The notes: generated by a model from the sequence alone, not told the origin. Positions 44,775 through 53,839 are shown, counted from the stretch's first letter. The stretch: DNA of 64,000 nucleotides from Cupriavidus lacunae (GCF_003353055.1 NZ_QKWJ01000032.1:1-64000), one strand, 5' to 3'. Made by a program: numbers and translations.

Positions 44775-46172
44775 CTACCTGGTGCCACCGTGCAGCACCG
44801 CGTTGCGGCGCGCGTACAGGAAGTAGATCGACAGGCCGATCCCCAGCCAAATGAGGAAGGCGATCCAGGTCAGCGCTTGAAGGTGCGCCATCAGGAACAG
44901 GCAGAAGCCCACCGATAGCAGCGGAACCACCGGCACGCCGGGACAGCGGAAAGCTCTCGGCAGCTCGGGACGGGTCCGGCGCAGCACCAGCACCGCGATC
45001 GAGATCAGCGTGAAGGCGGAGAGCGTGCCGATATTGATCAACTCGGCCAGCACATTGAGCGGCACGAATGCGGCGATCATCGCGAACACGATGCCGACGG
45101 TCCAGGTGGCAAAGAATGGCGTGGCGTGCACCGGGTGGACCGACGACAGCTTGGCGGGCAGCAGGCCATCGCGAGACATGGCAAAGATGACGCGAGTCTG
45201 GCCAAAGGTCATTACCAGGATCACCGTGGTCATGCCGAGAATGGCGCCCAGGTCGACAAAGCCAGCCACCCAGTTCTGTCCCGCGTACTGCAACACCAGC
45301 GACACGGGATGGTCGATGCCGGCGAACTTGGCGAAGGGAACGACGCCGGTCATGATGGCCGCGACTATCACGTATAGCACTGTGCAGACCGTCAGCGAGC
45401 CGATGATGCCGACCGGCAGGTCGCGGTGCGGATTGCGCACTTCCTCGGCGGCTGAGGTCACCGCATCGAAGCCGATAAAGGCGAAGAACACCAGCGCCGC
45501 CGCATTGAAGATGCCGGATACCCCGAACGGCGCGAATGGCTGCCAGTTGGCCGGCTTGACATGCCAGACGCCGACCGCGATGAACAGCACCACCACCGAA
45601 ATCTTGATCGCCACCATCAGGTTGTTGAGACGGACCGACTCGCGCACGCCGCACGACACCACCCAAGTGGTGATCAGCATGATTAGGAAGGCCGGCAGGT
45701 TGAACAAGGTGTGCACGCCCGGCACAGCCCCCGGAGCTGCCGTCAGCGCCGCCGGCAAATGCAGACCGAAACCCGCCGCCAGCGACTGGAAGTATCCCGA
45801 CCAGCCCACCGACACCGCCGAGGTAGCCAGGCCGTATTCGAGCAGAAGGTCCCAGCCGATCATCCAGGCGATGATCTCGCCCAGAGTCGCGTAGCTATAG
45901 GTATAGATCGATCCCGACACCGGGATGGCGGAGGCGAACTCGGCATAGCACAGCGCGGCGAAGCCGCAGGCCATGGCCGCGATGACGAAAGACACGGTCA
46001 GCGCCGGGCCGGCGGTCAAAGCGCCGGTGCCGGTCAGCACGAAGATGCCGGTGCCGATGATGGCGCCGATGCCCATCAGCACGAGGTCCACGGGACCCAG
46101 CACCTTCTTCAGGCTGCCAACGTGTCTGTCCACCAGCATGGCGTCAATGTCTTTGGTTCGGAACAAGCTCAT
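44775..46172 (-). CDS. APC-superfamily amino-acid permease (YfnA/CAT type)
   Basis: 465 residues, 12 helices. The N-terminal GIGAIIGTGIFVLTGTGA is the APC substrate-binding unwound helix; FAFIGFDAVTSAAEEVRNPH is the equally diagnostic sixth-helix region. It is a cationic/branched amino-acid transporter-type carrier, probably for the amino acid used by the neighbouring aminotransferase and dehydrogenase. It lies between ilvE (265 bp upstream) and the dehydrogenase gene on the same strand. Confidence 0.85.
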   Translation of the reverse strand: MSLFRTKDIDAMLVDRHVGSLKKVLGPVDLVLMGIGAIIGTGIFVLTGTGALTAGPALTVSFVIAAMACGFAALCYAEFASAIPVSGSIYTYSYATLGEIIAWMIGWDLLLEYGLATSAVSVGWSGYFQSLAAGFGLHLPAALTAAPGAVPGVHTLFNLPAFLIMLITTWVVSCGVRESVRLNNLMVAIKISVVVLFIAVGVWHVKPANWQPFAPFGVSGIFNAAALVFFAFIGFDAVTSAAEEVRNPHRDLPVGIIGSLTVCTVLYVIVAAIMTGVVPFAKFAGIDHPVSLVLQYAGQNWVAGFVDLGAILGMTTVILVMTFGQTRVIFAMSRDGLLPAKLSSVHPVHATPFFATWTVGIVFAMIAAFVPLNVLAELINIGTLSAFTLISIAVLVLRRTRPELPRAFRCPGVPVVPLLSVGFCLFLMAHLQALTWIAFLIWLGIGLSIYFLYARRNAVLHGGTR

Positions 46173-46437
46173 ATAGGTGTCTCCTGCATGTGCTGCCGAG
46201 CGATCGCACGGGCCCGCGCCGGAGATGGCGACGAGTCATGCGGGCGCGAAGGCATCCGGGCAGCGTGCTGCCGGGGTCGGCGGCACGGCTTGCCGGCACG
46301 CAGGTCGCGCCCCGGTCCCGGTATTTGTTGGAATTACCCGGACCGCCCAGGCCACGGGGACAGACGTCAAACCGAATCAACGCGGCGCGCACGGCTCTCC
46401 GATTCCTTGCACGCCGCTGATGTCAAACACGCCGGTC

Positions 46438-47532
46438 TCAATCGACGTGATGAACCCATCCGAACGGGTCGGCGATCTTGCCGCGCTGGATGCCGGTCAA
46501 CAACGAACGGAGGCGTTGCGTAACTTCGCCTTCCCCACCATTGCCGATCGTGAACTCCCCACCAGCGTGACGTACCTGCCCGATGGCGGTGACGACCGCG
46601 GCCGTGCCACAGGCAAAAGTTTCCTTAACCCAGCCACTGGCTGCATCTGTGCGCCACGTCTCGAAGTCGTATGGTGTTTCATTGACCGGAATACCCTCGT
46701 GCCTGGCCAGTTCGATGATCGAAGCGCGGGTAATGCCCGGCAGGATTGTCCCTGTTAATGGAGGCGTGCGCAGAGAGCCGTCATCCATCACGAAAAAAAC
46801 ATTCATGCCCCCGAGCTCCTCGATCCAGCGGTGCTCCGCAGCGTCAAGGAACACCACCTGGTCGCAGCCATTGGCCGAGCCCTCGGTCTGCGCGATCAGG
46901 CTGGCTGCGTAGTTGCCGCCGCACTTGGCCGCGCCGGTGCCGCCTGGGGCCGCTCGGGTGTAGCGATCCGAAACCCATACGGTCACCGCCGACTTGCCGG
47001 CCTTGAAATACGGGCCGACCGGGCAAGCAATCACGCAAAATACAAATTCGGCCGACGCGCGCACGCCGAGAAAATTCTCCGAGGCGAACATGAATGGACG
47101 CAGGTAGAGGCTTCCATCGCCGCCTGGAATCCAGGCGCGGTCAATATCGACGAGCGCTTCCACGGCTTGCAAAAATGTGGCCTCGGGCAGGTCGGCCATC
47201 GACATGCGGGCAGCAGAGGCGCGAAAACGCCTTGCGTTCTCCTGTGGTCGGAACAGCGAGATCTTGCCGTCCTCGCCACGGTATGCCTTCATGCCCTCGA
47301 AGATTTCCTGCGCGTAGTGCAGTACTGCGCAGGCGGGATCGATTTGGAAAGGACGGCGTGCTTCGACCTTGGCGTCATGCCAGCCGCGACCGTCGGTCCA
47401 ACGGATCGTGACCATGTGATCTGTGAAAATGCGTCCGAACGTCGGATTTGCCAACTTGGCAGCGATCTCATCGGCGGGGGTGGGCCCGGGGCGAGGCTCT
47501 ACAACGAACTGCAGTTGATTTTCCGTATTCAT
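46438..47532 (-). CDS. ilvE: branched-chain amino-acid aminotransferase
   Basis: 364 residues, the length of class II (BCAT2-like) enzymes rather than the ~305 of E. coli IlvE. Motifs: ALHYAQEIFEGMKAYRGEDG in its usual place (here AVLHYAQEIFEGMKAY), SLYLRPFMFASENFLGV, GTGAAKCGGNYAASLIAQ (PLP Lys) and LPGITRASIIELARHEGIPV. It interconverts Leu/Ile/Val and their 2-oxo acids with glutamate. As the promoter-proximal gene it probably belongs functionally with the permease, dehydrogenase and LeuA-like gene. Confidence 0.9.
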   Translation of the reverse strand: MNTENQLQFVVEPRPGPTPADEIAAKLANPTFGRIFTDHMVTIRWTDGRGWHDAKVEARRPFQIDPACAVLHYAQEIFEGMKAYRGEDGKISLFRPQENARRFRASAARMSMADLPEATFLQAVEALVDIDRAWIPGGDGSLYLRPFMFASENFLGVRASAEFVFCVIACPVGPYFKAGKSAVTVWVSDRYTRAAPGGTGAAKCGGNYAASLIAQTEGSANGCDQVVFLDAAEHRWIEELGGMNVFFVMDDGSLRTPPLTGTILPGITRASIIELARHEGIPVNETPYDFETWRTDAASGWVKETFACGTAAVVTAIGQVRHAGGEFTIGNGGEGEVTQRLRSLLTGIQRGKIADPFGWVHHVD

Positions 47533-47810
47533 TTTTCAGTGTTCCGAGGATGTTGGGCCATATGGCCCTGGCCGCCGCGGTAGTGTCGTCGGGGCGGGTG
47601 AGTGAAGCCAGTGCGACAGCAGTGTCAAGTTTGCCGTCGCTCAGGGACTGCGCAAGCTCCTCCACCGTGGCGAGATACTCGGCAATCAGTTGCCGCTCTG
47701 CACGCCGTTCGGTAGGCCTGCCGAATATATCGAAGGCGGTGTCGCGCAAGCCCTTCAGCCGCGCCAGCAGACTGCCGTCATGGAGCCCGCCCAGCGGCGA
47801 GCTCCGGTAC
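47468..47810 (-). pseudogene. indolepyruvate ferredoxin oxidoreductase, C-terminal fragment
   Basis: The minus strand encodes LLARLKGLRDTAFDIFGRPT, then ERRAERQLIAEYLATVEELA and DGKLDTAVALASLTRPDDT, the C-terminal end of the large fused IorAB-type indolepyruvate:ferredoxin oxidoreductases (about 1150 residues). Only about 100 residues remain and the end overlaps the ilvE start. The matching N-terminus lies 50 bp away, so the middle has been deleted. Confidence 0.6.
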
Positions 47811-47861
47811 CCGGAATAAGGCCGGCGGTATTCAATCCCGCGGCCCGGTCGCGGGCCTATT

Positions 47862-48010
47862 GCCGCAGTGGCAGTCGCACCAGCGCCTGGGTGCCGCTCA
47901 TGTAGACGCGGCCTCTTTTGAGGGTGTCCTTGTCGTCCAGGCTGGCCGCGGCCAGGGATTCGCGCAGGTTGGCGATAGTGGGGTATTCACGATGTCTGTC
48001 TCCGCATGCT
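47862..48010 (-). pseudogene. indolepyruvate ferredoxin oxidoreductase, N-terminal fragment
   Basis: IANLRESLAAASLDDKDTLK followed by RGRVYMSGTQALVRLPLRQ matches the conserved first residues of IorAB-type oxidoreductases (SLDDKYTLERGRVYMSGTQALVRLP). The frame stops right after LPLRQ, and the C-terminal fragment of the same enzyme follows on the same strand. This leaves about 10% of the gene. Confidence 0.6.
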
Positions 48011-48149
48011 TCTTTTGTCCGGAGGAGTGTAGGAAGCGCCCGCGCCATCGTAAAATCAAAAATTCCAAAACCTGATATCCACAAAACAAATAGCGGAGGG
48101 ATGGACATGGCCAAGTCTCGCGAGGCACCGGAAAGGATCACCGACGAGA

Positions 48150-48390
48150 CTCGCCCGCAATACGCGACAGCCATACCGGCATTGCTCCCTGATGAGGAAA
48201 CGAAGTGTTTGGCGCCACGCTCCATATGCCAACTGCACGCATGTGAAATGCCGCGCAATTTGAATGAACCAGAAGGCTGCAGAGCCTCCATCTTCAGCCA
48301 GACGGTTTTGCCCAGACGGACGGAGTTGGACTGCGATCGAAGCAGCGGTGTATTGATATACAGAGTCTTAGCCGTGTAAAAGGAAGTGCA
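48150..48390 (-). pseudogene. serine/threonine dehydratase, N-terminal fragment
   Basis: The minus strand reads TLYINTPLLRSQSNSVRLGK, then TVWLKMEALQPSGSFKLRGI with the PLP-binding Lys, and FVSSSGSNAGMAVAYCGR. This is the start of a PLP-dependent L-serine/threonine ammonia-lyase. After about 80 codons homology ends. No start codon with a good ribosome site is evident, and the sequence just upstream belongs to a group II intron remnant. Confidence 0.6.
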
Positions 48391-48401
48391 GAAGTGATTC
48401 A

Positions 48402-48557
48402 GGCAGGTGATCGAGGTGGAGGAGCGGCTGCACCGAGGGCAAACGGACGTTGTCGACGCCGACCTCGCGGACTACTTCGGAAGTATTCCACACGCCGAAC
48501 TGATGTTGTCGCTCGCGCGACGCATCGTTGATCGGCGCGTGCTGCACCTGATCGCCC
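48402..48557 (+). pseudogene. group II intron reverse transcriptase, inverted middle fragment
   Basis: The plus strand encodes VIEVEERLHRGQTDVVDADL and ADYFGSIPHAELMLSLARRI, then VDRRVLHLI: the conserved RT block with DADLADYF. In an intact LtrA-type protein this follows directly after the segment encoded on the opposite strand at 48558-48863. The fragment is therefore inverted relative to its neighbour. Confidence 0.7.
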
Positions 48558-48863
48558 CGCGCGGTAGGCGTACTGCTCTGGTGGAAGATTCGCTTCGAAG
48601 ATCGGTTCGAGCACCAGCATCGCTGCTGTCATGCACTCCCGATCCCGCAAGGTCGAGATGCCCAGTGGCCTCAGCTTGCCATTGGCCTTCGGGATAAACA
48701 CTCTTCTAATAGGGTCCGGTTGGTAACTCTCCTGCCTGAGCGCTAGCGTCAGTTCGCCGAGCCACTTCTGCACCCCGTACTCCTCGACCTCCGCGGAGTC
48801 CTGACGATCGACACCCGGCGCGCCCCTGTTGGAGCGGCACTGGGCGTACGCGTGTGCCAGCAA
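48558..48863 (-). pseudogene. group II intron reverse transcriptase, N-terminal fragment
   Basis: The minus strand reads AYAQCRSNRGAPGVDRQDSA, SYQPDPIRRVFIPKANGKLR and PLGISTLRDRECMTAAMLVL, then EPIFEANLPPEQYAYRAGR, the N-terminal RT region of LtrA-like intron proteins. Homology breaks at AYRAG (about 48560) and continues on the opposite strand. No maturase or endonuclease part and no intron RNA domain V hairpin was found. Confidence 0.7.
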
Positions 48864-48904
48864 ATCCTCACGATAGATCTTGTCGTACCCCGCTTTCTCC
48901 CCAG

Positions 48905-49891
48905 TCAGACCGCGCGCATCGCCAGCGCGTAGTACGACGCGCCGTCCTCGCTGCGCTCCAGCATCGCGCGAACCGTCACCGCCAGCCCACTTCCGTCCCC
49001 CCGTTGCAGCTCGGCGCCGAACTCCGCCTGCGGCCGGGCGCGCGTCATCCTGCGCAGGCGCGCCCCGGCATCGGCGAGACGTCCGGCAAACCCGCCGCCC
49101 AGCAGAGCACCGACATCGCAGCCGACCATCTCCACCAGCGCCGCATTGACCGACTCGCAGCGCAAGTCCCCGTCCAGCAATGCCATGCCTTCCGACGTCA
49201 ACTCGAACACCGCCCGGAACCGCGCCTGCTGGTCGCGCAGCGACTGCTCGACGAGCTTGCGCGCGGTGTTGTCCATACTGATGCCGACAATCTTGACGAT
49301 GCGCCCGTCCAGTTCACGCACCGGCGTGGCGCGGGACGAAATCCAGCGGATGCTGGCGTCGGGCTGGTACAGGCGGAAGTCGAACTCGTGCGCCTTGCCT
49401 GTGCGCAGCGATTCCTCGTAGGCGGCGTTCATCATGGGAACGTCATCGGCATGCACATGCTTCCAGAAGCTCTCGTTGCTGACGATGCGCCAGCCGTACA
49501 CGGCTTCGACGTTGGACGAGTAGGTAACGTCGTCCGTGATCAGGTTCCATTCCCACGTGACGATGCGCGCGCCCTCCTGCGCCAGCTTCATGCGCGCCTC
49601 GCTCTCCATGATCTCGGCCGTGTAGCGGCGGCGCATGTCGGTCATGGGGATTTCCACCGCGCTCGATGTTTCCGCCTCTTGCCGCGCCTGCTCGCCGTAG
49701 CGCAACCAGATCCAGTTGACGCCAAGGAACGCCGCCAGCTTGCGGAGCTTCTCGTAGTCGATCTCACCGCCCTTCGTCCATTTGTGCACGGCCGGGCGCG
49801 ACACGTCGAGCGCGTTCGCCACCGCCTGCAGCGTGAGTTTCTTGTGTTCGAGCAGTTCCTTGAGGCGGAATGCAAAGCTGTTTTCTGTCAT
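48905..49891 (-). CDS. XRE-HTH/PAS sensor regulator
   Basis: 328 residues. An N-terminal Xre helix-turn-helix (FRLKELLEHKKLTLQAVANA, DVSRPAVHKWTKGG) is followed by two PAS domains, one around residues 100-215 (WEWNLITDDVTYSSNVEAVY ... FDFRLYQPDASIRWISSRAT, the PAS_3 type) and one around 225-325 (RFRAVFELTSEGMALLDGDL). There is no kinase or GGDEF domain, so it is a one-component DNA-binding sensor. It overlaps the lysR stop codon by four bases (ATGA) and is therefore translationally coupled to it. Confidence 0.8.
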   Translation of the reverse strand: MTENSFAFRLKELLEHKKLTLQAVANALDVSRPAVHKWTKGGEIDYEKLRKLAAFLGVNWIWLRYGEQARQEAETSSAVEIPMTDMRRRYTAEIMESEARMKLAQEGARIVTWEWNLITDDVTYSSNVEAVYGWRIVSNESFWKHVHADDVPMMNAAYEESLRTGKAHEFDFRLYQPDASIRWISSRATPVRELDGRIVKIVGISMDNTARKLVEQSLRDQQARFRAVFELTSEGMALLDGDLRCESVNAALVEMVGCDVGALLGGGFAGRLADAGARLRRMTRARPQAEFGAELQRGDGSGLAVTVRAMLERSEDGASYYALAMRAV

Positions 49892-50784
49892 GTCCTGGAT
49901 TCCCCGGTGGCATCCCCGAGATGCCGCATGAAAAACTCGACGCAGGCGCGCAGCCGTGTGGAGCCGGAAAGGCGCGAAGGATACACCGCCCAGATATCCG
50001 CGTCCTGGCGGTAGTCGGGCAGTACATGCACCAGGCGGCCGGCCTTTAGGTCAGGTTCAACGTCCCACATCGATCGCAGCATGACGCCATGCCCGGCCAG
50101 CGCCCAGCCCGTGACAATCTCCCCATGGTTGGACGACAGGGGCCCGCCGACCTTGACGTTGCGGTCACCGTCCGGCCCGGTCATGCGCCAGACGCCGAAG
50201 GGATGGTCGCGCTCCTTTGTGACGAGGCAGTCGTGCTCCGCCAGCGCGTCGAGCGTCTCCGGCACGCCGCGCGCCGCGAGATACGCTGGGGCCGCGCACA
50301 GCACCCGCCAGTTGCGCGCCAGCCGGCGGGCGATCAGGTGTGGGGCGATGTCGTTGCCGATGCGGATGTCGAGGTCGATCCCCTCGGCCACGAGGTCGAC
50401 CAGCTTGTCGAACACGTCGAAGCGGATTTCCAGGCCGGGGTACTGCTCGCACAGCATCGAGATCAGCGGCGCGACATGTCGCCTGCCGAAGCCCACGCTG
50501 CTGCCGATCCGCACCAGCCCGCGCGGCGCGCCGCCGCCAGCGCAGACGTCGTCCATCAACTGGCCGATCTCGTCGAGCATGTGGCGCGCCCAGCGGCACA
50601 CGCGGTCGCCGTTCTCCGTCAGCGATACCTGGCGCGTGCTCCGGTGCAGCAGTTGCGCACCCATCGCCTGCTCCAGCGCCTTGACGCGCTTGCTGACATA
50701 GGCCGGCGAGCTGCCCAGTTCCTCCGCAGCGGCCACGAAGCTGGCGCGCTGCGCAACCAGGCAGAACACCCGCAGGTCTTCCAT
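49888..50784 (-). CDS. LysR-family regulator, DmlR/TtdR-like
   Basis: 298 residues from MEDLRVFCLV; a GTG 18 bases upstream (VNNLPPMEDL) is an alternative. The N-terminal winged helix (FVAAAEELGSSPAYVSKRVK) and the effector domain (VRIGSSVGFGRRHVAPLISM ... DLDIRIGNDIAPHLIARRLA) resemble DmlR, the activator of D-malate dehydrogenase. It is divergent from the dmlA-like gene with a 119-bp gap, the usual LysR arrangement. Confidence 0.87.
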   Translation of the reverse strand: MEDLRVFCLVAQRASFVAAAEELGSSPAYVSKRVKALEQAMGAQLLHRSTRQVSLTENGDRVCRWARHMLDEIGQLMDDVCAGGGAPRGLVRIGSSVGFGRRHVAPLISMLCEQYPGLEIRFDVFDKLVDLVAEGIDLDIRIGNDIAPHLIARRLARNWRVLCAAPAYLAARGVPETLDALAEHDCLVTKERDHPFGVWRMTGPDGDRNVKVGGPLSSNHGEIVTGWALAGHGVMLRSMWDVEPDLKAGRLVHVLPDYRQDADIWAVYPSRLSGSTRLRACVEFFMRHLGDATGESRT

Positions 50785-50903
50785 TGGGGGCAGATTGTTC
50801 ACGATTCGTGTTTCCTGTATCCACGGTTGCACGGATGATCCGCGCGGGGTTTCCCGGCATCCTCGATCGCGTCCTGACCACCAGACACGAGCGAGACACC
50901 GCC

Positions 50904-51977
50904 ATGACCAAACCTTTTCGCATCGCTGCCATTGCCGGCGACGGCATCGGCAATGAAGTCCTCCCCGAAGGGCTGCGCGTCGTCGAAGCCGCCGCGCGCA
51001 AGTTCAACCTGCCCATCGAAGTGCGTCACTTCGAATGGGCCAACTGCGACTACTACCTCCGTCACGGCAAGATGATGCCGGACGACTGGAAGGAACAACT
51101 CGACGGCTTCGACGCCATCTACTTCGGCGCCGTGGGCTGGCCCGACAAGGTGCCCGACCACGTCTCGCTGTGGGGCTCGCTGCTCAAGTTCCGCCGCGAG
51201 TTCGACCAGTACGTCAATCTGCGTCCGGTGCGCCTGCTGCCAGGCGTGCCCTGCCCGCTGGCCAACAGGAAGCCCGGCGACATCGACTTCTACGTGGTCC
51301 GCGAGAACACCGAGGGCGAGTACAGCTCGGTCGGCGGCCGCATGTACGAGGGCACTGAGCGCGAGATCGTGATGCAGCAATCGATCTTCAGCCGCCACGG
51401 CACCGACCGCATCCTGAAGTACGCCTTCGAACTGGCGCAATCGCGTCCCCGCAAGAAGCTGACTTCGGCCACCAAGTCCAACGGCATCGCCGTCAGCATG
51501 CCCTGGTGGGACGAGCGCACCGCCGCCATGGGCGCACAATACCCCGACGTGAACTGGGACAGCCAGCACATAGACATCCTCTGCGCCCGCTTCGTGCTCC
51601 AGCCCGAGCGCTTCGACGTGGTGGTCGCCTCCAACCTGTTCGGCGACCTGCTCTCCGATCTCGGCCCGGCCTGCACCGGCACCATCGGCCTGGCCGGTTC
51701 GGCAAACCTGAACCCGGAGCGCAAGTTCCCCTCGCTGTTCGAGCCGGTGCACGGCTCGGCGCCGGACATCTACGGCAAGCAGATCGCCAACCCCATCGGC
51801 ATGATCTGGTCGGGCGCGATGATGCTCGATTTCCTCGGCGGTTCCGCAGGAAAGCAAGCGCATGATGCCATCCTCGCCGCCATCGAGATCGTGCTGCGCG
51901 AAGGCCCGCTGACGCCGGACGCCGGCGGCAAGGCCGGGACGAGCGACGTGGGCAAGGCCATCGCCGACGCCATCTGA
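50904..51977 (+). CDS. dmlA: D-malate/tartrate dehydrogenase (decarboxylating)
   Basis: 357 residues. It belongs to the isocitrate/isopropylmalate dehydrogenase superfamily: FRIAAIAGDGIGNEVLPEGL, LLKFRREFDQYVNLRPVRLL (substrate Arg residues), VVRENTEGEYSSVGGR, ATKSNGIAVSMPWWDE and SLFEPVHGSAPDIYGKQIAN. The family includes DmlA and TtuC, which convert D-malate to pyruvate and CO2 with NAD+ and also use tartrate. Its position between the DmlR-like regulator and the carnitine genes suggests that D-malate formed from carnitine is the substrate. Confidence 0.85.
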   Translation: MTKPFRIAAIAGDGIGNEVLPEGLRVVEAAARKFNLPIEVRHFEWANCDYYLRHGKMMPDDWKEQLDGFDAIYFGAVGWPDKVPDHVSLWGSLLKFRREFDQYVNLRPVRLLPGVPCPLANRKPGDIDFYVVRENTEGEYSSVGGRMYEGTEREIVMQQSIFSRHGTDRILKYAFELAQSRPRKKLTSATKSNGIAVSMPWWDERTAAMGAQYPDVNWDSQHIDILCARFVLQPERFDVVVASNLFGDLLSDLGPACTGTIGLAGSANLNPERKFPSLFEPVHGSAPDIYGKQIANPIGMIWSGAMMLDFLGGSAGKQAHDAILAAIEIVLREGPLTPDAGGKAGTSDVGKAIADAI

Positions 51978-52116
51978 CGCCAGATGCGCTGGAGGACGTG
52001 ACGCAGAATTCGCACGACTCGTCTTCCCCGCCTGGCGCGCGAAGGCCCATTCGACACACACGTAGTTTTTTTCAGCGCGGAGCTTGTGCATCCCCGGAAT
52101 TTTGCATAGAGTTTGC

Positions 52117-52150
52117 GTAAACCAATGGTTACTGTAAACCATTGGTTTAC
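52117..52150. promoter_or_regulatory. double palindromic operator upstream of the BCCT gene
   Basis: GTAAACCAATGG (52117-52128) and CCATTGGTTTAC (52139-52150) are exact inverted complements. Each half also contains a smaller palindrome, AACCAATGGTT and AACCATTGGTT. It sits in an AT-rich stretch about 95 bp before the BCCT start and probably overlaps or flanks its promoter. The binding protein could be the LysR, the HTH-PAS protein or an unlinked regulator. Confidence 0.6.
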
Positions 52151-52243
52151 TAAAAGCAAAATAAGAATGCGGACCCAACCGCGCCGGTTAGACAAGTTCC
52201 ACCACAAAGCACCATGCGCCAAGACGCATCGGAGGAGATCCAC

Positions 52244-53839
52244 TTGAAAACGTCCACGCCCCGCCGCGACGGATTCCTGACCGTCTGCACGCTCACCGCC
52301 GTGCTGGTCACCGTCATCGCCATGGTCCGCTGGCCCGCCGAAGCGGCCGCCACTGCCTCCCAACTCTTCGACTGGTCCACGCGCTCCTTTGGGTCGCTGG
52401 TCCAGATCTTCGTCTTCGGCTGCGTCATCGCCTGCCTGGCGCTGGCCTTCAGCAAGTACGGCAACGTGCGGCTGGGCGAAGGCAAGCCCGAGTACTCCAC
52501 GCTGTCGTGGGTCTTCATGTTCATCTGCGCCGGCATGGGGTCGTCGACCATGTACTGGGGCGTGATGGAGTGGGTCTACTACTACCAGTCACCCGGCCTG
52601 AACGTGCCCACCGGCACGCGCGAGGCGCTGGAATACTCCATCAGCTACTCGTTCTTCCACTGGGGCCTGAGCGCCTGGGCGGTGTATGCCCTGCCCTCGC
52701 TGGCCATGGCGTACCACTTCCACGTGCGCAAGAACAAGGGGCTGAACCTGGCGTCCATCATCGAGGCCATCACGGGCTTCCGCGCCACCGGGCCGGTCGG
52801 CCGGCTGGTGGACCTGATCTTCCTGCTGACGATGTTCGGGGCGCTGACCGTCTCCATCGCGCTGACAGCATCGACCTTCACGCGCGGCCTGTCCGGCCTG
52901 TTCGGCGTGCCGGATACGTTCGTCACGCAGTTAATCGTGATCGTCGGCGTGTCGGTGCTGTTCTCCGCAAGTGCCTACATCGGCATCAACGGCGGCATGC
53001 AGCGCCTGAGCCATATGGTCTGCTGGGGCGCGCTGCTGCTGGCCGCAGTCGTGTTCGCCATCGGGCCCACCCTGTTCTCCGGCAACAACATCGTCAACGG
53101 CCTGGGCCTGATGTTGCAGAACTACGTCCACATGAGCCTGTTCACCGACCCCACCGGCGACGGCGCCTTCAGCCGCGGCTGGACGGTGTTCTACTGGCTG
53201 TGGTGGGTGTCGTACTCGCCAGGCGTGGCCATGTTTGTGGCGCGCGTATCCAAGGGTCGCAAGATCAAGGAAGTCATCTACGCCCTGCTGCTGGGCGGCA
53301 GCGTCGGATGCTGGTTCTTCTTCGGCGCGCTGGAAAGCTACAGCATGCACCAGTTCATGTCAGGGGCCATCGACGTACCGCGCATCCTGAAGGAGCACGG
53401 CGGCGAGACGGCAGTGGAAATGCTGCTGAGCGCGCTGCCGGCCGGCAAGATGTTCCTGGCCGTGTACCTGGTGATCATGATCGTCTTCCTCGCAGCCCAC
53501 GTCGACGCCGTAGCCTACGCCGTGGCCGCCACCACCACCCGCAACCTGGAGGAAGGACAGGACCCGTCGCCGACCAGCCGCGTGTTCTGGTGCGTGATGC
53601 TGACGCTGGTGCCGCTGGCGATGCTGTTCGTCAAGGCGTCGCTGGACACCATGAAGACAGCCGTCGTGCTGACCGCAATCCCGTTCCTGGTCATCCTCGG
53701 GTTCAAGCTGTTCGGCCTGTTCCGCTGGCTGCTGCAAGACCACGCCGACACGCCGGCACACCTGATCGAAGCGGCCCGGCCTGAAGGCGAAAACCGCGCC
53801 GTGACCGCCGACCGCGAAGCCGCCGTCGCCAACGTCTGA
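52244..53839 (+). CDS. BCCT-family quaternary-amine transporter
   Basis: 531 residues from a TTG at 52244, preceded by a perfect GGAGGA site at seven bases. An in-frame ATG at 52214 has no ribosome site. Twelve helices; the BCCT signature region [18 protein letters not shown] (helix 4) carries the aromatic box that binds trimethylammonium groups. It imports carnitine, betaine or choline and is a plausible supplier for the CntAB enzyme encoded next. The C-terminus is short, unlike osmoregulated BetP, consistent with a nutritional carrier. Confidence 0.88.
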   Translation: MKTSTPRRDGFLTVCTLTAVLVTVIAMVRWPAEAAATASQLFDWSTRSFGSLVQIFVFGCVIACLALAFSKYGNVRLGEGKPEYSTLSWVFMFICAGMGSSTMYWGVMEWVYYYQSPGLNVPTGTREALEYSISYSFFHWGLSAWAVYALPSLAMAYHFHVRKNKGLNLASIIEAITGFRATGPVGRLVDLIFLLTMFGALTVSIALTASTFTRGLSGLFGVPDTFVTQLIVIVGVSVLFSASAYIGINGGMQRLSHMVCWGALLLAAVVFAIGPTLFSGNNIVNGLGLMLQNYVHMSLFTDPTGDGAFSRGWTVFYWLWWVSYSPGVAMFVARVSKGRKIKEVIYALLLGGSVGCWFFFGALESYSMHQFMSGAIDVPRILKEHGGETAVEMLLSALPAGKMFLAVYLVIMIVFLAAHVDAVAYAVAATTTRNLEEGQDPSPTSRVFWCVMLTLVPLAMLFVKASLDTMKTAVVLTAIPFLVILGFKLFGLFRWLLQDHADTPAHLIEAARPEGENRAVTADREAAVANV

